Positions 9,701 to 19,606 of a stretch of 64,000 bases of DNA are shown here, one piece after another. The DNA comes from Archilochus colubris (lineage: Eukaryota > Chordata > Aves > Apodiformes > Trochilidae). A program made the position numbers and the translations under genes. The stretch lies in the NCBI GenBank assembly GCA_023079485.1, contig CM041089.1, positions 16,631,160 through 16,695,159 on the forward strand, read 5' to 3'. Numbering within the stretch: the first letter of the stretch is position 1; every line of letters starts with the position of its first letter. Under the pieces are notes generated by a model, which was not told the origin of the DNA, did not search any database, and saw only the letters and a list, made by a program, of their open reading frames with translations.

Positions 9701-11280
9701 GGCGTGAGAGCGAGCGGGGCGGGACCATCGCAGAGGGAGGGAGACGGGGGGGGGTGACCCGGACCGAACCAACGCGGGGCTGGGGGGAGCGGAGCGGGAC
9801 GGGGGGGCCCGCACCGGGACAGGGGGATCCGAACCGGGACAGAGAGGCCCACCCGGGGCGGGGGGATCCGAACCGGGGCAGAGGGATCCGAACCGGGACA
9901 GGAGGGTCCGCACCGGGACAGGGGGATCCGCACCGGGGCAGGGGGGCCCGCACCGGGACAGGGGGATCCGCACCGGGGCAGGGGGGCCCGCACCGGCACG
10001 GCGGCTCCCTGTTGCCTCTCGGCAGCAGCGGTGACCGGAGCGTCCCCCGGCATCCCTCGCAGCCCCTCGGCCGCTCCCCGGAATGCGGGGGACAGGGCAG
10101 GTGCGCAGAGGCGCGGGGGCTGCGGGGCTGTGCCCGCAGCTGTCACACCGGCAGCCGGTGGTCCCCGGGGCTGCCTGTGCCGAAGCCGTGGGGAGAGCTG
10201 GGGACGAGGCGGGTGGGCTCAGCCCCCGCACGCTGCTCTGCGTGGGGTCTGTGGAGAGGTTCTGAAGGCAAAGCAGAGCGTGGCTGATGGTTTTTCTCTG
10301 TCACCACGCGTGGCTGATCCCAACCCGAGTGTTCCCGTTCCTCCGGGTGCTGGCAGGCACGTAGAGCGGGCAGGGTTGCTGTACCCCAGCCCCCCCGCAC
10401 CGCTCCGTCAGGCGCGGGGTGCTGCCTGAGAGCGCGGGGGGTGCAGCCTGGGGGTGGGAGGCACCGCGCACGTCCTCGCAGACACTCGTGGCATTGTCGG
10501 ACGGAGTCCCGGGGAAGAAACGAAGCTCCTGTTCCTGGAAAAGCAGAGCGGAGCGAAACCCGCAGCCAGCATTGGCGTTGCTTGCCCGCTCGGGACCTGA
10601 GGAAAGGGGGGGCGAAGCGGGATGGGTGCGGGCAATACACGCGCGTTTGGAGAGTCGAGTTCTTGCGTGTTGATTGCTAGGGGACCCGCAGGGGTAGGAC
10701 AGGGACACGTCTGTGACAAGGCAGGCGAGGAGAGCCGGGCGGTGGCGGGCACCCCGCGGCACTCTCCGCATCCATCAGCGGGTGCGGTTCCCTGTCCCCA
10801 CGCGTGGTGCCGTGGCTGTGGCATCGCTGCGGGCACTGGGAGCCGGATGGGAACAAAGGGAAGAGCTGCGGAGCTGGGGTGAGCGGTGGCTCTGCCACCG
10901 GCCGTGTCAGCAGGAAATCTCATCCCAGGGATTAAGGTCTGAGCTGCTCCGGGCTCAGCAGGGCTGAGGGCGAGCAGCACCCACTGAGCAGGGCAGGGGC
11001 AGACCACAGACCCATCCCCTGAGCCTGTTCACACCCTTTGCACCCTTCTTTTGGGTGGCAATGAGCGTTTTGCTGGCCACAGCCCCACTGCCTGCTTGCC
11101 ACTTGGCCACTGGCCCCCAGCCCTGCTCCACGGGGAAGCACCACGGGAGGGCTGAGCGACCACAGGGCTGGACTGTGCAGTGCTTCCAGGGTTACCCCTG
11201 CCCTCTGTGCTTACAGGAATTAGTTTGTTTGCTTCTTTGTTAATTTATTTATTAATAAATCTTGAAATGTGAGGCACCAC
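9700..11280 (+). other. Possible divergent noncoding transcript from PHRF1 promoter
   Basis: CpG-rich sequence continues from the promoter to about 10.9 kb. A canonical AATAAA lies on the plus strand at 11254-11259 in an AT-rich context, followed by a TTGAAATGTG stretch. A short unspliced divergent RNA is possible but only inferred. No coding frame here resembles a known protein. Confidence 0.25.
9801..9999. repeat. GC-rich ~20-bp minisatellite upstream of PHRF1
   Basis: About ten tandem copies of a roughly 20-base unit close to GGATCCGCACCGGGACAGGG, with GAACCGG/GCACCGG and GATCC/GGCCC variants. It starts about 110 bases beyond the NRF1 site. Several long GC-rich open frames run through it on both strands only because it lacks stops; they are not genes. 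Confidence 0.93.
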
Positions 11281-12018
11281 CCGGAAGAAGAGACAGGGGT
11301 CTTAGCACAGCAGCCCAGAGCACGTGTGCCCCACGGAGCAGCCCAGCAGTGCCCAGCTGTGATACTCTACACAAAATACCTATTTTATAACAAAAGTTTC
11401 CACAGTCATTCCTTGCTTTTTATTTTGGCTCACCCCAGAGAGTGCAGGGAGGGGCTGGTGTGCTCCATGGCTGATTTTTCTCCATCCCGGGTGCCAGCCC
11501 TGTGCCAGGGGAGACATAAATTACGTGACTTCTTTTTTTTCCTACAGCTGCTGGGTGAGAACAACAACAAAAAAAAACACAACACATAGCATACACAGAA
11601 AATGACAACAGAGGCTGTCACTGTGTAGGCTGTCACAGGAGAGGAGCTGGCCCCCTGCCCCCTCATCCCTGCTGACAATGGGAAGTGCTCCAGCAACACA
11701 TGTAGGGAAACCTTTTTGGTGGGGGATCCACCAGTTATCAAAGAGCCTACATGGGGTTTTGGAGCATGTGTTGCAGGAGACTGCAAAACACCCATCAGAG
11801 CCGTGACAGCTGAGGAAGTTTTCAGATGGGATGCAGAGCTCATGTCTCAGGCATGCTGAGCTGAGCAGGGATGTGGGGTCTGGACACTGCTTGGTCAGTT
11901 ACCTGTTCACACCCAAACTGCTTTTTCCTCAGTGTGAAGTATCTGGGGGTGCCACCGAATGTGCTCACTCCCCCATTACACACTGGTTCCCTGTGTGTTT
12001 GAGGCAGGCTTGGGTCAG
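11281..12018. other. Intergenic, nothing recognised
   Basis: Mixed-composition intergenic DNA without a recognisable exon, RNA gene or repeat apart from short A and T runs. Confidence 0.5.
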
Positions 12019-12514
12019 ATCACAGAATCATAGGATGGGCTGGGTTGGAAGGGACCTCAGAGGTCACCAAGTCCAACCCTTGATCCACTCCCCCCGTGGT
12101 TCCCAGCCCATGGCACTCAGTGCCACATCCAGGCTCTTTTGAAATCTCTCCAGACACGGAGAATCCACTACTTCCCTGGGCAGCCCATTCCAATGCCTGA
12201 TCACCCTCTCCAGAAAGAAATTCTTTCTAATCTCCAACCTAAACCTCCCCTGGCACAACTTGAGACCCTGCCCTCTTGTCTTGCTGAGAGTTGCCTGGGA
12301 AAAGAGCCCACCCCCCCCTGGCTCCAACCTCCTTTCACGGAGTTGGAGAGAGCGATGAGGTCTCCCTGAGCCTCCTCTTCTCCAGCCTCAACACCCCCAG
12401 CTCTCTCAGCCTCTCCTCATAGGGTCTGTGCTCGAGTCCCTTCACCAGCCTGGTTGCCCTCCTTTGGACCTGCTCCAGGACCTCGATATCCTTCCTGAGC
12501 TGAGGGGCCCAGAA
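12019..12514 (-). mobile_element. CR1 LINE 3' fragment
   Basis: Reverse-orientation CR1 starting with ATCACAGAATCATAGGATGG (reverse complement of the tail) and extending to CTGAGGGGCCCAGAA. It is the same subfamily as 4848-5425 and truncated at its 5' end on the right. Confidence 0.92.
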
Positions 12515-12717
12515 GATGGGTCTCTGTGTGCCTCCACACAAGGCTCATCCCTAAAGCATTATCTTTTGGTTCCTAACTTAGATGCACCCTTAAGTTTTCA
12601 GCATTTCAGCCATCTCTTTGGCTGCCCACTCGCAGGCTGCCAGGTCTACCCATCAGAAAGTACCTTTTACACCGAGAACACCTAGAAGGTGTCCAACTGC
12701 CCTTTCGGGGAGGAATA

Positions 12718-12927
12718 TTACAAAGAATTTCTTTCTGGAGAGGGTGATCAGGCATTGGAATGGGCTGCCCAGGGAAGTAGTGGATTCTCCGTGTCTGGAG
12801 ATCTTTCCAAAGAGCCTGGATGTGGCACTGAGTGCCATGGGCTGGGAACCACGGGGGGGAGTGGATCAAGGGTTGGACTTGGTGACCTCTGAGGTCCCTT
12901 CCAACCCAGCCAGTTCTAGGATTCTGA
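12718..12927 (+). mobile_element. CR1 LINE 3' fragment
   Basis: Short plus-strand CR1 3' end, from AAAGAATTTCTTTCTGGAGA through GGTTGGACTTGGTGACC to a TTCTAGGATTCTGAG tail. It is an inverted partner of the copy at 12019-12514, about 200 bases away. Confidence 0.92.
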
Positions 12928-13259
12928 GTTACTGGAAGTTCCTCCCTGGGCATCTGGGACTTTCCCCCTCGAGTCCAGCCCCAGTGCCCGGGGTCAAAGT
13001 GGGGGTCTCTGGGCTGCGGGAACCCCCGCAGGACACTTGGGTGTGAGGACCCGTCCCGCATCCCCTGCCCGCGCTGAGGGGCACACGGGCCTCACACAGC
13101 CCCAGCGTGGCGGGCAACAAAAAATAGAGTAAAAAAAAATAACCTAACCGTGAAAAACGCAACAGAGCGATGTGACGGGCGGCAGCCGAGGGAGGAGGAG
13201 GAAGAAGAGGAGGATGAGGATGATGAGGAGCAGCAGCAGAGCTGGCGGCTCCCGCCGCT

Positions 13260-13912
13260 CCTGCCCCCAGCGGACCCCCCTCCTCTTCCCCCCCGCTCCG
13301 CCTACGTGCGCCCCGACACTGCCCTGATGGCACGGCCCCGGCGGACCATACCATGGGCCGGAGCACGGCGGGGGCGGGAAGGGGCCGGAGGGGAAGCGGC
13401 GGGAGAGGAGAAGCGAGGCCCCGGGGCTCCGGGGCAGAAGGGGCTTCCCCGCGGGCGGCGGCGGGGTAAGGAGATGCGGCTAGCAGCTGCCGGCGTCAGA
13501 CGCCGGTGCGAGGGCGAGGACCGGAGGGGTCGACGGGGCGGGGTGATGGGGAGGCGGGCGGCAGCTCAACAGGTACAAATGGTTCCTCCCCGCAGCAGCG
13601 ACGTGCAGAACCGAACGCGCCGCACCCGCCGCTGGTACTGGCGGGGGGGCTGCCCCGCCTGCCCCGCCCCGCCTGCCCCGCCCCGCCCCGCCCCTCCACC
13701 GCCGCCGGTGGGCGGTGCCGGCGCCGCCATTGGTCGCTGCTCCGGCGGGGCGGAGCCCGCGGGCGGGCGGGCGGTGTCGCTATTGGCGTACGGGCCGGGT
13801 GGGCGGGGCGGGGGCTGCAGCGCGCGGCGTGGGCCGGGCCGGGGCAGAGCGAGAAGTTGGCGGCGGCGGAGGAGGGGGTGGGGGGGGCGAGGAGCGGCGG
13901 GAGCGCAGGTGA
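13260..13912 (+). promoter_or_regulatory. CpG-island promoter of the mir-210 host gene
   Basis: Very GC-rich island with multiple GC boxes (CCGCCCC) and two inverted CCAAT boxes (ATTGG at 13729-13733 and 13782-13786), ending in a strong plus-strand donor CAG|GTGAGCGG near 13909. Three hypoxia-response core motifs (RCGTG) are visible: ACGTG at 13304-13308, GACGTGC around 13600-13606, and GCGTG at 13827-13831. mir-210 is the best known direct HIF target microRNA, so these motifs are plausible HIF sites, but RCGTG is short and expected by chance in a CpG island. The long open frame across this island has no recognisable domain. Confidence 0.7.
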
Positions 13913-13916
13913 GCGG

Positions 13917-13951
13917 CGGGACGGGGCGGGACGGGACGGGACGGGACGGGA
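13917..13951 (+). repeat. GGGAC pentanucleotide repeat
   Basis: A run of six to seven GGGAC/GGGGC units immediately after the putative first donor of the mir-210 host gene. Regular G-triplets spaced by two bases could form a G-quadruplex in DNA or in the nascent RNA. Confidence 0.9.
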
Positions 13952-14212
13952 GACCCCCGGCAACCGGGGTCAGCAGGGCAGCGCCCATCCCCAGGCGGCC
14001 CCGAGGAGCCCGTGGCGGGGCCGGGTGTGGGGAGCTGCAGCCCCCGGTGCTGGGCAGCGCCGCGGAGCACGGGCAGGGCGCGATCCCGCCCTTCCCCCAT
14101 CACACCCCCCCCCCCTCCCAGTCCGCCCGTTCCCTCCTCGCCCCCCGTTGCCCGGTGTCTGCTGTGCCGCAGGTGGGCCCTGCCGCTCCCCGTCACCCTC
14201 CAGGAGCAGGTG

Positions 14213-14234
14213 AGCCACTGACTAACGCACATTG
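14213..14234 (+). ncRNA. MIR210: miR-210-5p
   Basis: Predicted 5p mature/star arm of the hairpin. It differs from human miR-210-5p in several bases and, from memory, matches the zebrafish form. The exact ends are predicted by homology. Confidence 0.85.
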
Positions 14235-14251
14235 TGCTCTCGGTGACTCCA

Positions 14252-14273
14252 CTGTGCGTGTGACAGCGGCTAA
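14252..14273 (+). ncRNA. MIR210: miR-210-3p (mature guide)
   Basis: Predicted guide strand. It is identical to human miR-210-3p except for A instead of G at the penultimate base, which leaves the seed unchanged. From memory it equals the zebrafish miR-210-3p. Confidence 0.95.
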
Positions 14274-14359
14274 CCTGCTCCTCGGACATCCCCGGGCGGC
14301 CGCTTCGCCTCCGCGGATCCGCGCCTCGACGCCTCGACGCCCGCAGCGCTCCCCAGGTG

Positions 14360-15990
14360 AGGGGCTCCGGAGCCATCGTCCCGGGCTGGGCAGGGCCCCG
14401 GTGCCGTCGGTGTCAGCGTGCGGTGAGCTGTGCTCCACGGCAGAGAGGGAAATGATTCCAAGGGTTCTGGCAGCCGGGATCGGTGGATGATGGCAGCACC
14501 TGAGCGCAAGGAGTTGGTGGTGAAGTTGCAGAGCGGGGGTGGCGGGGCTGCCTCTGTCCCCCCTTGCTCTTCTCCGAAGTGATGAAGTGCTCGTGGAGTC
14601 CAGACCGAGCTGAAGAGATGCTCGGTTCCAGCCGTGACTTCCTGATCCCCAGGCAGTGACTAACTGGGCTGCTACTGCCAAGGGTGTGTTAGGAGCAGAA
14701 CCCTGCCTGGGATTGCCCGGATGAGTCACCTCTAAAGAGAGGAAAAGCAGAAACAAGCTTTGCCTTTTGTTGTTGTTGTTGTTTGCCATCCAGTTTTCCA
14801 TCCTCTGCCTCACCTTTGCTCGCAGCTTTCTTGTCTCGGGGCCCCTCAGTCCTGGCAGGGCTGGTGTGTGGCTGTGCTGGGATGTCACTGGAGGGACTCT
14901 GACTCCATGACCCCACGGAGCAGGGAAACCTCCAGCTCCCCAGGTTGGCTGTCACCAGACATGGAGGCAGTGATGGAGCAGATTGCTGCTTCTGCAAAGT
15001 TCTCTCCTGTGATTTTTTTTTTTTTTTTCTTGGGCTGGTGAAGAAGCTGGGAGTTTGCAAAGTGTATTTTTTTGAAGTGCAGTGCAGCTTTACCAGCAGC
15101 TTAAGCTCCAAACCACCAGCCTGTCAAGGTTCCCTGAGGTCTCAGGTGTTCTCTGTCTTGCTTTGGCTGTCCCTGTGTAACCCTGGAGCAGTGCTCTGGC
15201 CAGCAAGGAGTTAATTGTGTGGAAGGCAGAGCAACAACCTCTGCACCAAGTCTCTCATGAGAAGTTTTGCCTGTCACCCATCTCTTCTGCCTGCACTCAT
15301 TTCTTTCCTGGCTCTTCCACATGAAAAAACAGCTCAGGCTGTGCCCTGCAAATCCAGGGTGCTCCCTGGGAAGAGAGGAAAACCACCTGAATTTACCAAA
15401 GCTGCTTTCAGGCTTGTTCAGAATGGGTCTTTCTTGATGGTGAAGGGTGGGAAGGAAGTTGGGAGCTTTTTTGGCCTCAGAAAGCTTTCCTTGTCCCTAG
15501 CTGCAACCACAGCATCTTCCCACTGCTGGTCTTGAGCAGGCAGGAGCAGGGAGAGGGGGCACTGGGAGCAAAATACAGCTCTGTGTGAGTGTGAGCTGGG
15601 AATAATGTTCCCTGCCACCTTATTTAATAGGGAACTGCACATGTAACACACTTGCATCTGAAAATGAAAGCTCTCTGAAGAAAAAGCCCTGTGTTGGGGA
15701 CTCTGCTACATGGTGACAAAGTCCTGGAGATGCCACTGGCAGACACAGCTCCGTGGGTCACCTTGCAAGGCTCATCCCTTTCTCATGAGCAGCACCATGG
15801 GATGAATGCTTCCAGCATCCTGCTGCCTACAGAACCATCCTGCTCAGCTCCAGGGACTGAAGGCAAGGGCTTTAAGTGGACTTTGGTTGTTGTTTTGGTT
15901 TTTTTTTTTTTTGCATGGGGCAGCTCGATTTCTGTTTTTAACATTCTTGTGGCATGATTCAGAACTCACCTGCTGTGCTGTCACCTGAAG
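14360..15990 (+). other. Downstream part of mir-210 host region, no coding gene seen
   Basis: Moderately GC-rich sequence between the hairpin and the polyadenylation signal, with poly-T runs near 15015-15030 and 15898-15912. I recognise no protein and no dispersed repeat. Confidence 0.5.
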
Positions 15991-15995
15991 TCTTC

Positions 15996-16001
15996 AATAA
16001 A
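15996..16001 (+). terminator. Polyadenylation signal AATAAA
   Basis: Canonical AATAAA on the plus strand, followed within 30 bases by a GT-rich stretch (CAGTGTTTGGGTGCTTATTG). This fits the 3' end of the mir-210 host transcript. Confidence 0.55.
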
Positions 16002-18544
16002 TAGTGGAAAATCAGTGTTTGGGTGCTTATTGCTGTAATCCAGGGTGCCAGGTCAGCTGAAGAGGAAGGCTGTGCCATCTCAGTGACACATCCTGCATGC
16101 CACAATCTCTGATTTTCTCTCTACAGGCAGTGGAGGTGGATTGGAAAGGAGAGCAGAAGGGTGCAAGGTGGTTGTCCCTGGAGTGGCAACCCCCTCCAGC
16201 ATTCATGCCTTCTCCCCTCCCCTAGCCCAGAAGCTCCAGAGTGCTCCTGAGCAGTGAGAAAATGCAGCAGGGCTCCAATGCCCATTTATTTCATGTTTTT
16301 CAGTAGCTAATAAGCAGATTTGTAAGGTGATACTTGGCCTGGTAACAAGAGAAGTTGGGTGCTAAAAGCTCTTGCTCAGAGCTGATGCTGTTAAGATTTC
16401 TGGAGAGTGGCAGGAATGTTCCTTCCAGGGCAGGGAGATGCTGAATGTCAGGCCTAAGAGGAAGGGACTCTGCTACTCAAAGATTTTCTTCTCTTGTTTC
16501 AGCACTTTGCAGGGTGAATGCTTCAAGCACAGCACTGGCAGCAGCTCTCGTGTTGTGTGTGCCAGGGGCAGGTCCTACATGGGGAGCCCTGCTGAAGGAG
16601 CAAGCTGGGCTGGGAGGAACAGGAGGAGTATAGAAATTGTTTAAGAGGAGGTCAGCTAATTAAATGCAAAGAGGGACTTATATAATACATCCTTAAAAAA
16701 AAATTAAAAAGTAATTCTGCTGGCAGGAGGTTCTTTTGGGAGAGAAACTTGCTCATCCATAAAGAAGGAAATTTCCCCATCTCCTCTACTGCTTTATGAT
16801 TTTTTTTTTTCCCAGGGCAAGGTGGATTACACTCAGTCTTTATGCTGAGACAGATAAGGGAAAATCATCAGAGGGAGAGCAGGCAGTGCTCCCTGCACAG
16901 ACATCCATGTTCATACAGCTTCTCCTCTCCATCTGCAGTGAGCTGCCCGGGTGGGAGCACAGAGCATCACCTGGGGACCAAAGCCACCAGGCACTCCTCC
17001 TCCTGCCATTCCCACCTTCATCTAAGTGATGCTGTAGCCTTGAAAGCTGCTTGCCAAACCCAGTGGTTAGGAGGCAGCACAAATGTTTCTAGCACTTCAG
17101 ATGAAATTTAGGTGGGGGGGAGGAAAAAAAAACAACCCCAAACACTGAGGGTAACTTCCTGGAACTCCTTTTGGCCCAAACTTGTCCAAATCCACAGTTA
17201 TGAACTGGAGGTGTTTCAGCTGTGCTGCCCCTGAGAAACTGGAGTGGCCTGGGGTCTGCAAAGGATTCCTGGCCCAGAGGTGAGGGTGAGGAGGAGGGAG
17301 CTCTTCTTCTTATGCAATACAGAAAAAAAAAAAAACTAAAATAAAGAATCAGGTAATGCAGAGGGGAGAAAAGCCCCAGGGAGAGGCTGCAGGCAGCTGA
17401 ATTGCTCTCCTGAACTATGTGCTGACAGAGCCTGCAGATGGTTTACAGATTTATTAAATAAAAAAGAAAAAAAATGATGCTGGGAGTGTTCAGCAGTGAG
17501 AAACAGGCATATCCTCTGCTTTGGGATTTATTTTTTTTTTTTTGGGTGGCACTGGAGCAGGCAGTGAGAAGCATCCAAGGAGGGAGAAGCCCTGAAACCC
17601 ATTTCTGCTGGCTGCAGGGAAGGAAGAAGCTGTTCCCCAGCTCCCAAGGGGTGCAGGACACGACTCCCCATTTATCCACGCAGAGTATCCAGAAACCACC
17701 CAGAGCACTTGGATCCCTGCCTCCTCTGCCAGCCAGTTGTTTCCTCTCCAGTAGGCACCATACCCCAGCCTTTTGGTTTGATGATTTTTTTTTTTTATTT
17801 AAAAGGGAAAACCCAATAATTTATTTGCTTTGTTTTAATCTCGTAACAATAAGTAATTCCCTCCCTCTCTGTAGTGGCCTAGAAAAGGATAACATCACCC
17901 CCCACTGTAGCAAGAAGGCTTCTCCCAGGGCATGAAATTTTAATTAGGAACAATCACGCAGCCTCGAAAGGGAAAAAAAAAAAAAACCAGTCAAAGCATC
18001 AATAAAACATTCAATGGCAGAAATGTATTATTGAAACAGCCTTTAGAGGAGACCAAAGTGGGAAGGCAGGGGAGGCAGAGCAGGTAGCAAGCCCCACTCT
18101 GTTAAATAACTGCACGATGCCACTGCACACCCCTGTGCTGGCAGGAATATGGGTCAGAGCTGGGGGGGAGGTTCCTCAGGTAATTAATGGGTTTGATTAA
18201 TGCCCCTCCCCAGGCTATGATGCACAGCACAGAGAGGGGAGAGAGGTGTTACTCAAACTCATTTATTACCTTATGAAACACTGATGGTTTATAAGATACA
18301 AAATGAAAAAAAAAAAATCTGCAAAATGTCACAGGCACAAGCTGAAAAATCAAAGCTCGCCCCTGGCCAGAGTGATTTGCCTGATTCCCAGAGCTGGAGG
18401 GGGCACATGGCTGGGTTACCCTGTCCCACATCCCATGCAGCAGTTCCAAATCCTACATCCCAGCCACAGGGCTGGGAAATCTGCCCTAAGCCAGAAATCT
18501 GCCCTAAGATAGATTTTTAAACCTTTTTTTTTTTTTCCTCCCCG

Positions 18545-19037
18545 TAGAATCATAGAATGGGCTGGGCTGGAAGGGACCTCAGAGATCACCAAGTCCAACC
18601 CTTGATCCACTCCCCCCGTGGTTCCCAGCCCATGGCACTCAGTGCCACATCCAGGCTCTTTGGAAAGATCTCCAGACACGGAGAATCCACTACTTCCCTG
18701 GGCAGCCCATTCCAATGCCTGATCACCCTCTCCAGAAAGAAATTCTTTCTCATCTCCAACCTAAACCTCCCTGGCACAACTTGAGACCCTGCCCTCTTGT
18801 CTTGCTGAGAGTTGCCTGGGAAAAGAGCCCAACCCCCCCCTGGCTCCAACCTCCTTTCAGGGAGTTGCAGAGAGTGATGAGGTCTCCCTGAGCCTCCTCT
18901 TCTCCAGCCTCAACACCCCCAGCTCCCTCAGCCCTTCCTCACAGGAATTCTGCTGGATCCCTTCACAGCCTCCTTGCTCTTCTCTGGACCTGCTCCAGCA
19001 CCTCAAGCTCCTTCCTGAGGGGCTGAGGGGCCCAGAA
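18545..19037 (-). mobile_element. CR1 LINE 3' fragment
   Basis: Minus-orientation CR1 starting TAGAATCATAGAATGGGCTG and running to CTGAGGGGCCCAGAATTC. It is very close in sequence to the copies at 48222 and 58432. Confidence 0.93.
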
Positions 19038-19387
19038 TTCAGAAGACTTGGTTTGGTCAGGCAGATCATGGCTCAGCAGAAATAGCCCACAAAAATAATA
19101 ACCAAAATAAGATATAAGCAGAAGTGCAGGACAAAAAAATCCCCCTGCAAAATCAGAGACTGAAATTAATTTTCTGCAAAGCAAATTGAATTTCTTCAAA
19201 GCTTTGTTTTTTTTCTAGCAGGTGGTGCCACGAGGGATGACCAATTTCATTCCCATTTATTTTGCTGAAGGCAGAGCTACAACTGTAGCCCCAAAACTGG
19301 AAGATCCATTTTCTTTGAACCCACATTGATCAGTTTTTCAGGGAAGGTAGAGGACTTCCTGTAACATCCCAGAATCTGGCCACTTTT

Positions 19388-19606
19388 GGGTTTTTTTTTT
19401 TTTGGCTTTTTTTTGTTTGGTTGGTTGGTTGGGTTTTTTTTGGGAGGGGGGGCTTTTTTTGTGTTTTTTGTTTTTTGTTTTGTTTTTGGTTGGTGTTTTT
19501 TTTTGCTGTTTGTATGTTTGGTTTTGGTTTTTTCTTGTTTGGTTGGGGGGTTTTTTTTGGAAATTTTTTTTGCTTGTTTGGGGTTTTTTGGTGTTTTTTT
19601 TTCCTC
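19388..19606. repeat. T/G low-complexity block
   Basis: About 220 bases made almost only of T and G (TTTTTGGTTGG-type). Open frames on either strand here are artefacts of composition. Confidence 0.95.

Larger units (their letters stand above)
14198..14286 (+). ncRNA. MIR210: mir-210 precursor hairpin
   Basis: Stem-loop of the hypoxia-induced microRNA miR-210. The 3p arm at 14252-14273 has the invariant core TGTGCGTGTGACAGCGGC, including seed TGTGCGT, and ends TAA rather than the mammalian TGA. The 5p arm at 14213-14234 starts AGCCACTGACTAACGCAC. Below the arms, GGAGCAGG (14203-14210) pairs perfectly with CCTGCTCC (14274-14281). The loop is 14235-14251, with an apical TGTG at 14233-14236. CNNC motifs (CATC at 14287-14290, CCCC at 14290-14293) sit 14-20 bases past the 3p end, where SRSF3-assisted Drosha substrates carry them. 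miR-210 represses targets such as ISCU and EFNA3 in other vertebrates; those targets are known from mammals, not shown here. Confidence 0.96.
13800..16025 (+). ncRNA. Candidate mir-210 host transcript (MIR210HG equivalent)
   Basis: Proposed noncoding primary transcript running from the CpG island through the mir-210 hairpin to a canonical polyadenylation signal at 15996-16001. Candidate donors are CAG|GTGAGC near 13909, at 14209/14210 and at 14356/14357; a candidate acceptor is CCGCAG at 14172. In human the microRNA lies in a lncRNA between RASSF7 and PHRF1 on the opposite strand to both, the same arrangement as here. Exon structure cannot be fixed without RNA data. Frames inside it do not resemble known proteins. 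Confidence 0.5.

Noticed and set aside
9596..10287. Long open frames on both strands at 9.6-10.3 kb
   Set aside because: They translate the 20-base minisatellite into repeated Pro/Arg or Gly/Arg words; both strands are open at once, which is typical of stop-poor GC repeats.
13150..14490. Open frame of about 446 codons across the CpG island and mir-210
   Set aside because: Arg/Gly/Pro-rich translation of a GC-rich island with few stops; it runs through a promoter and a microRNA hairpin, overlaps other equally open frames, and contains no recognisable domain.
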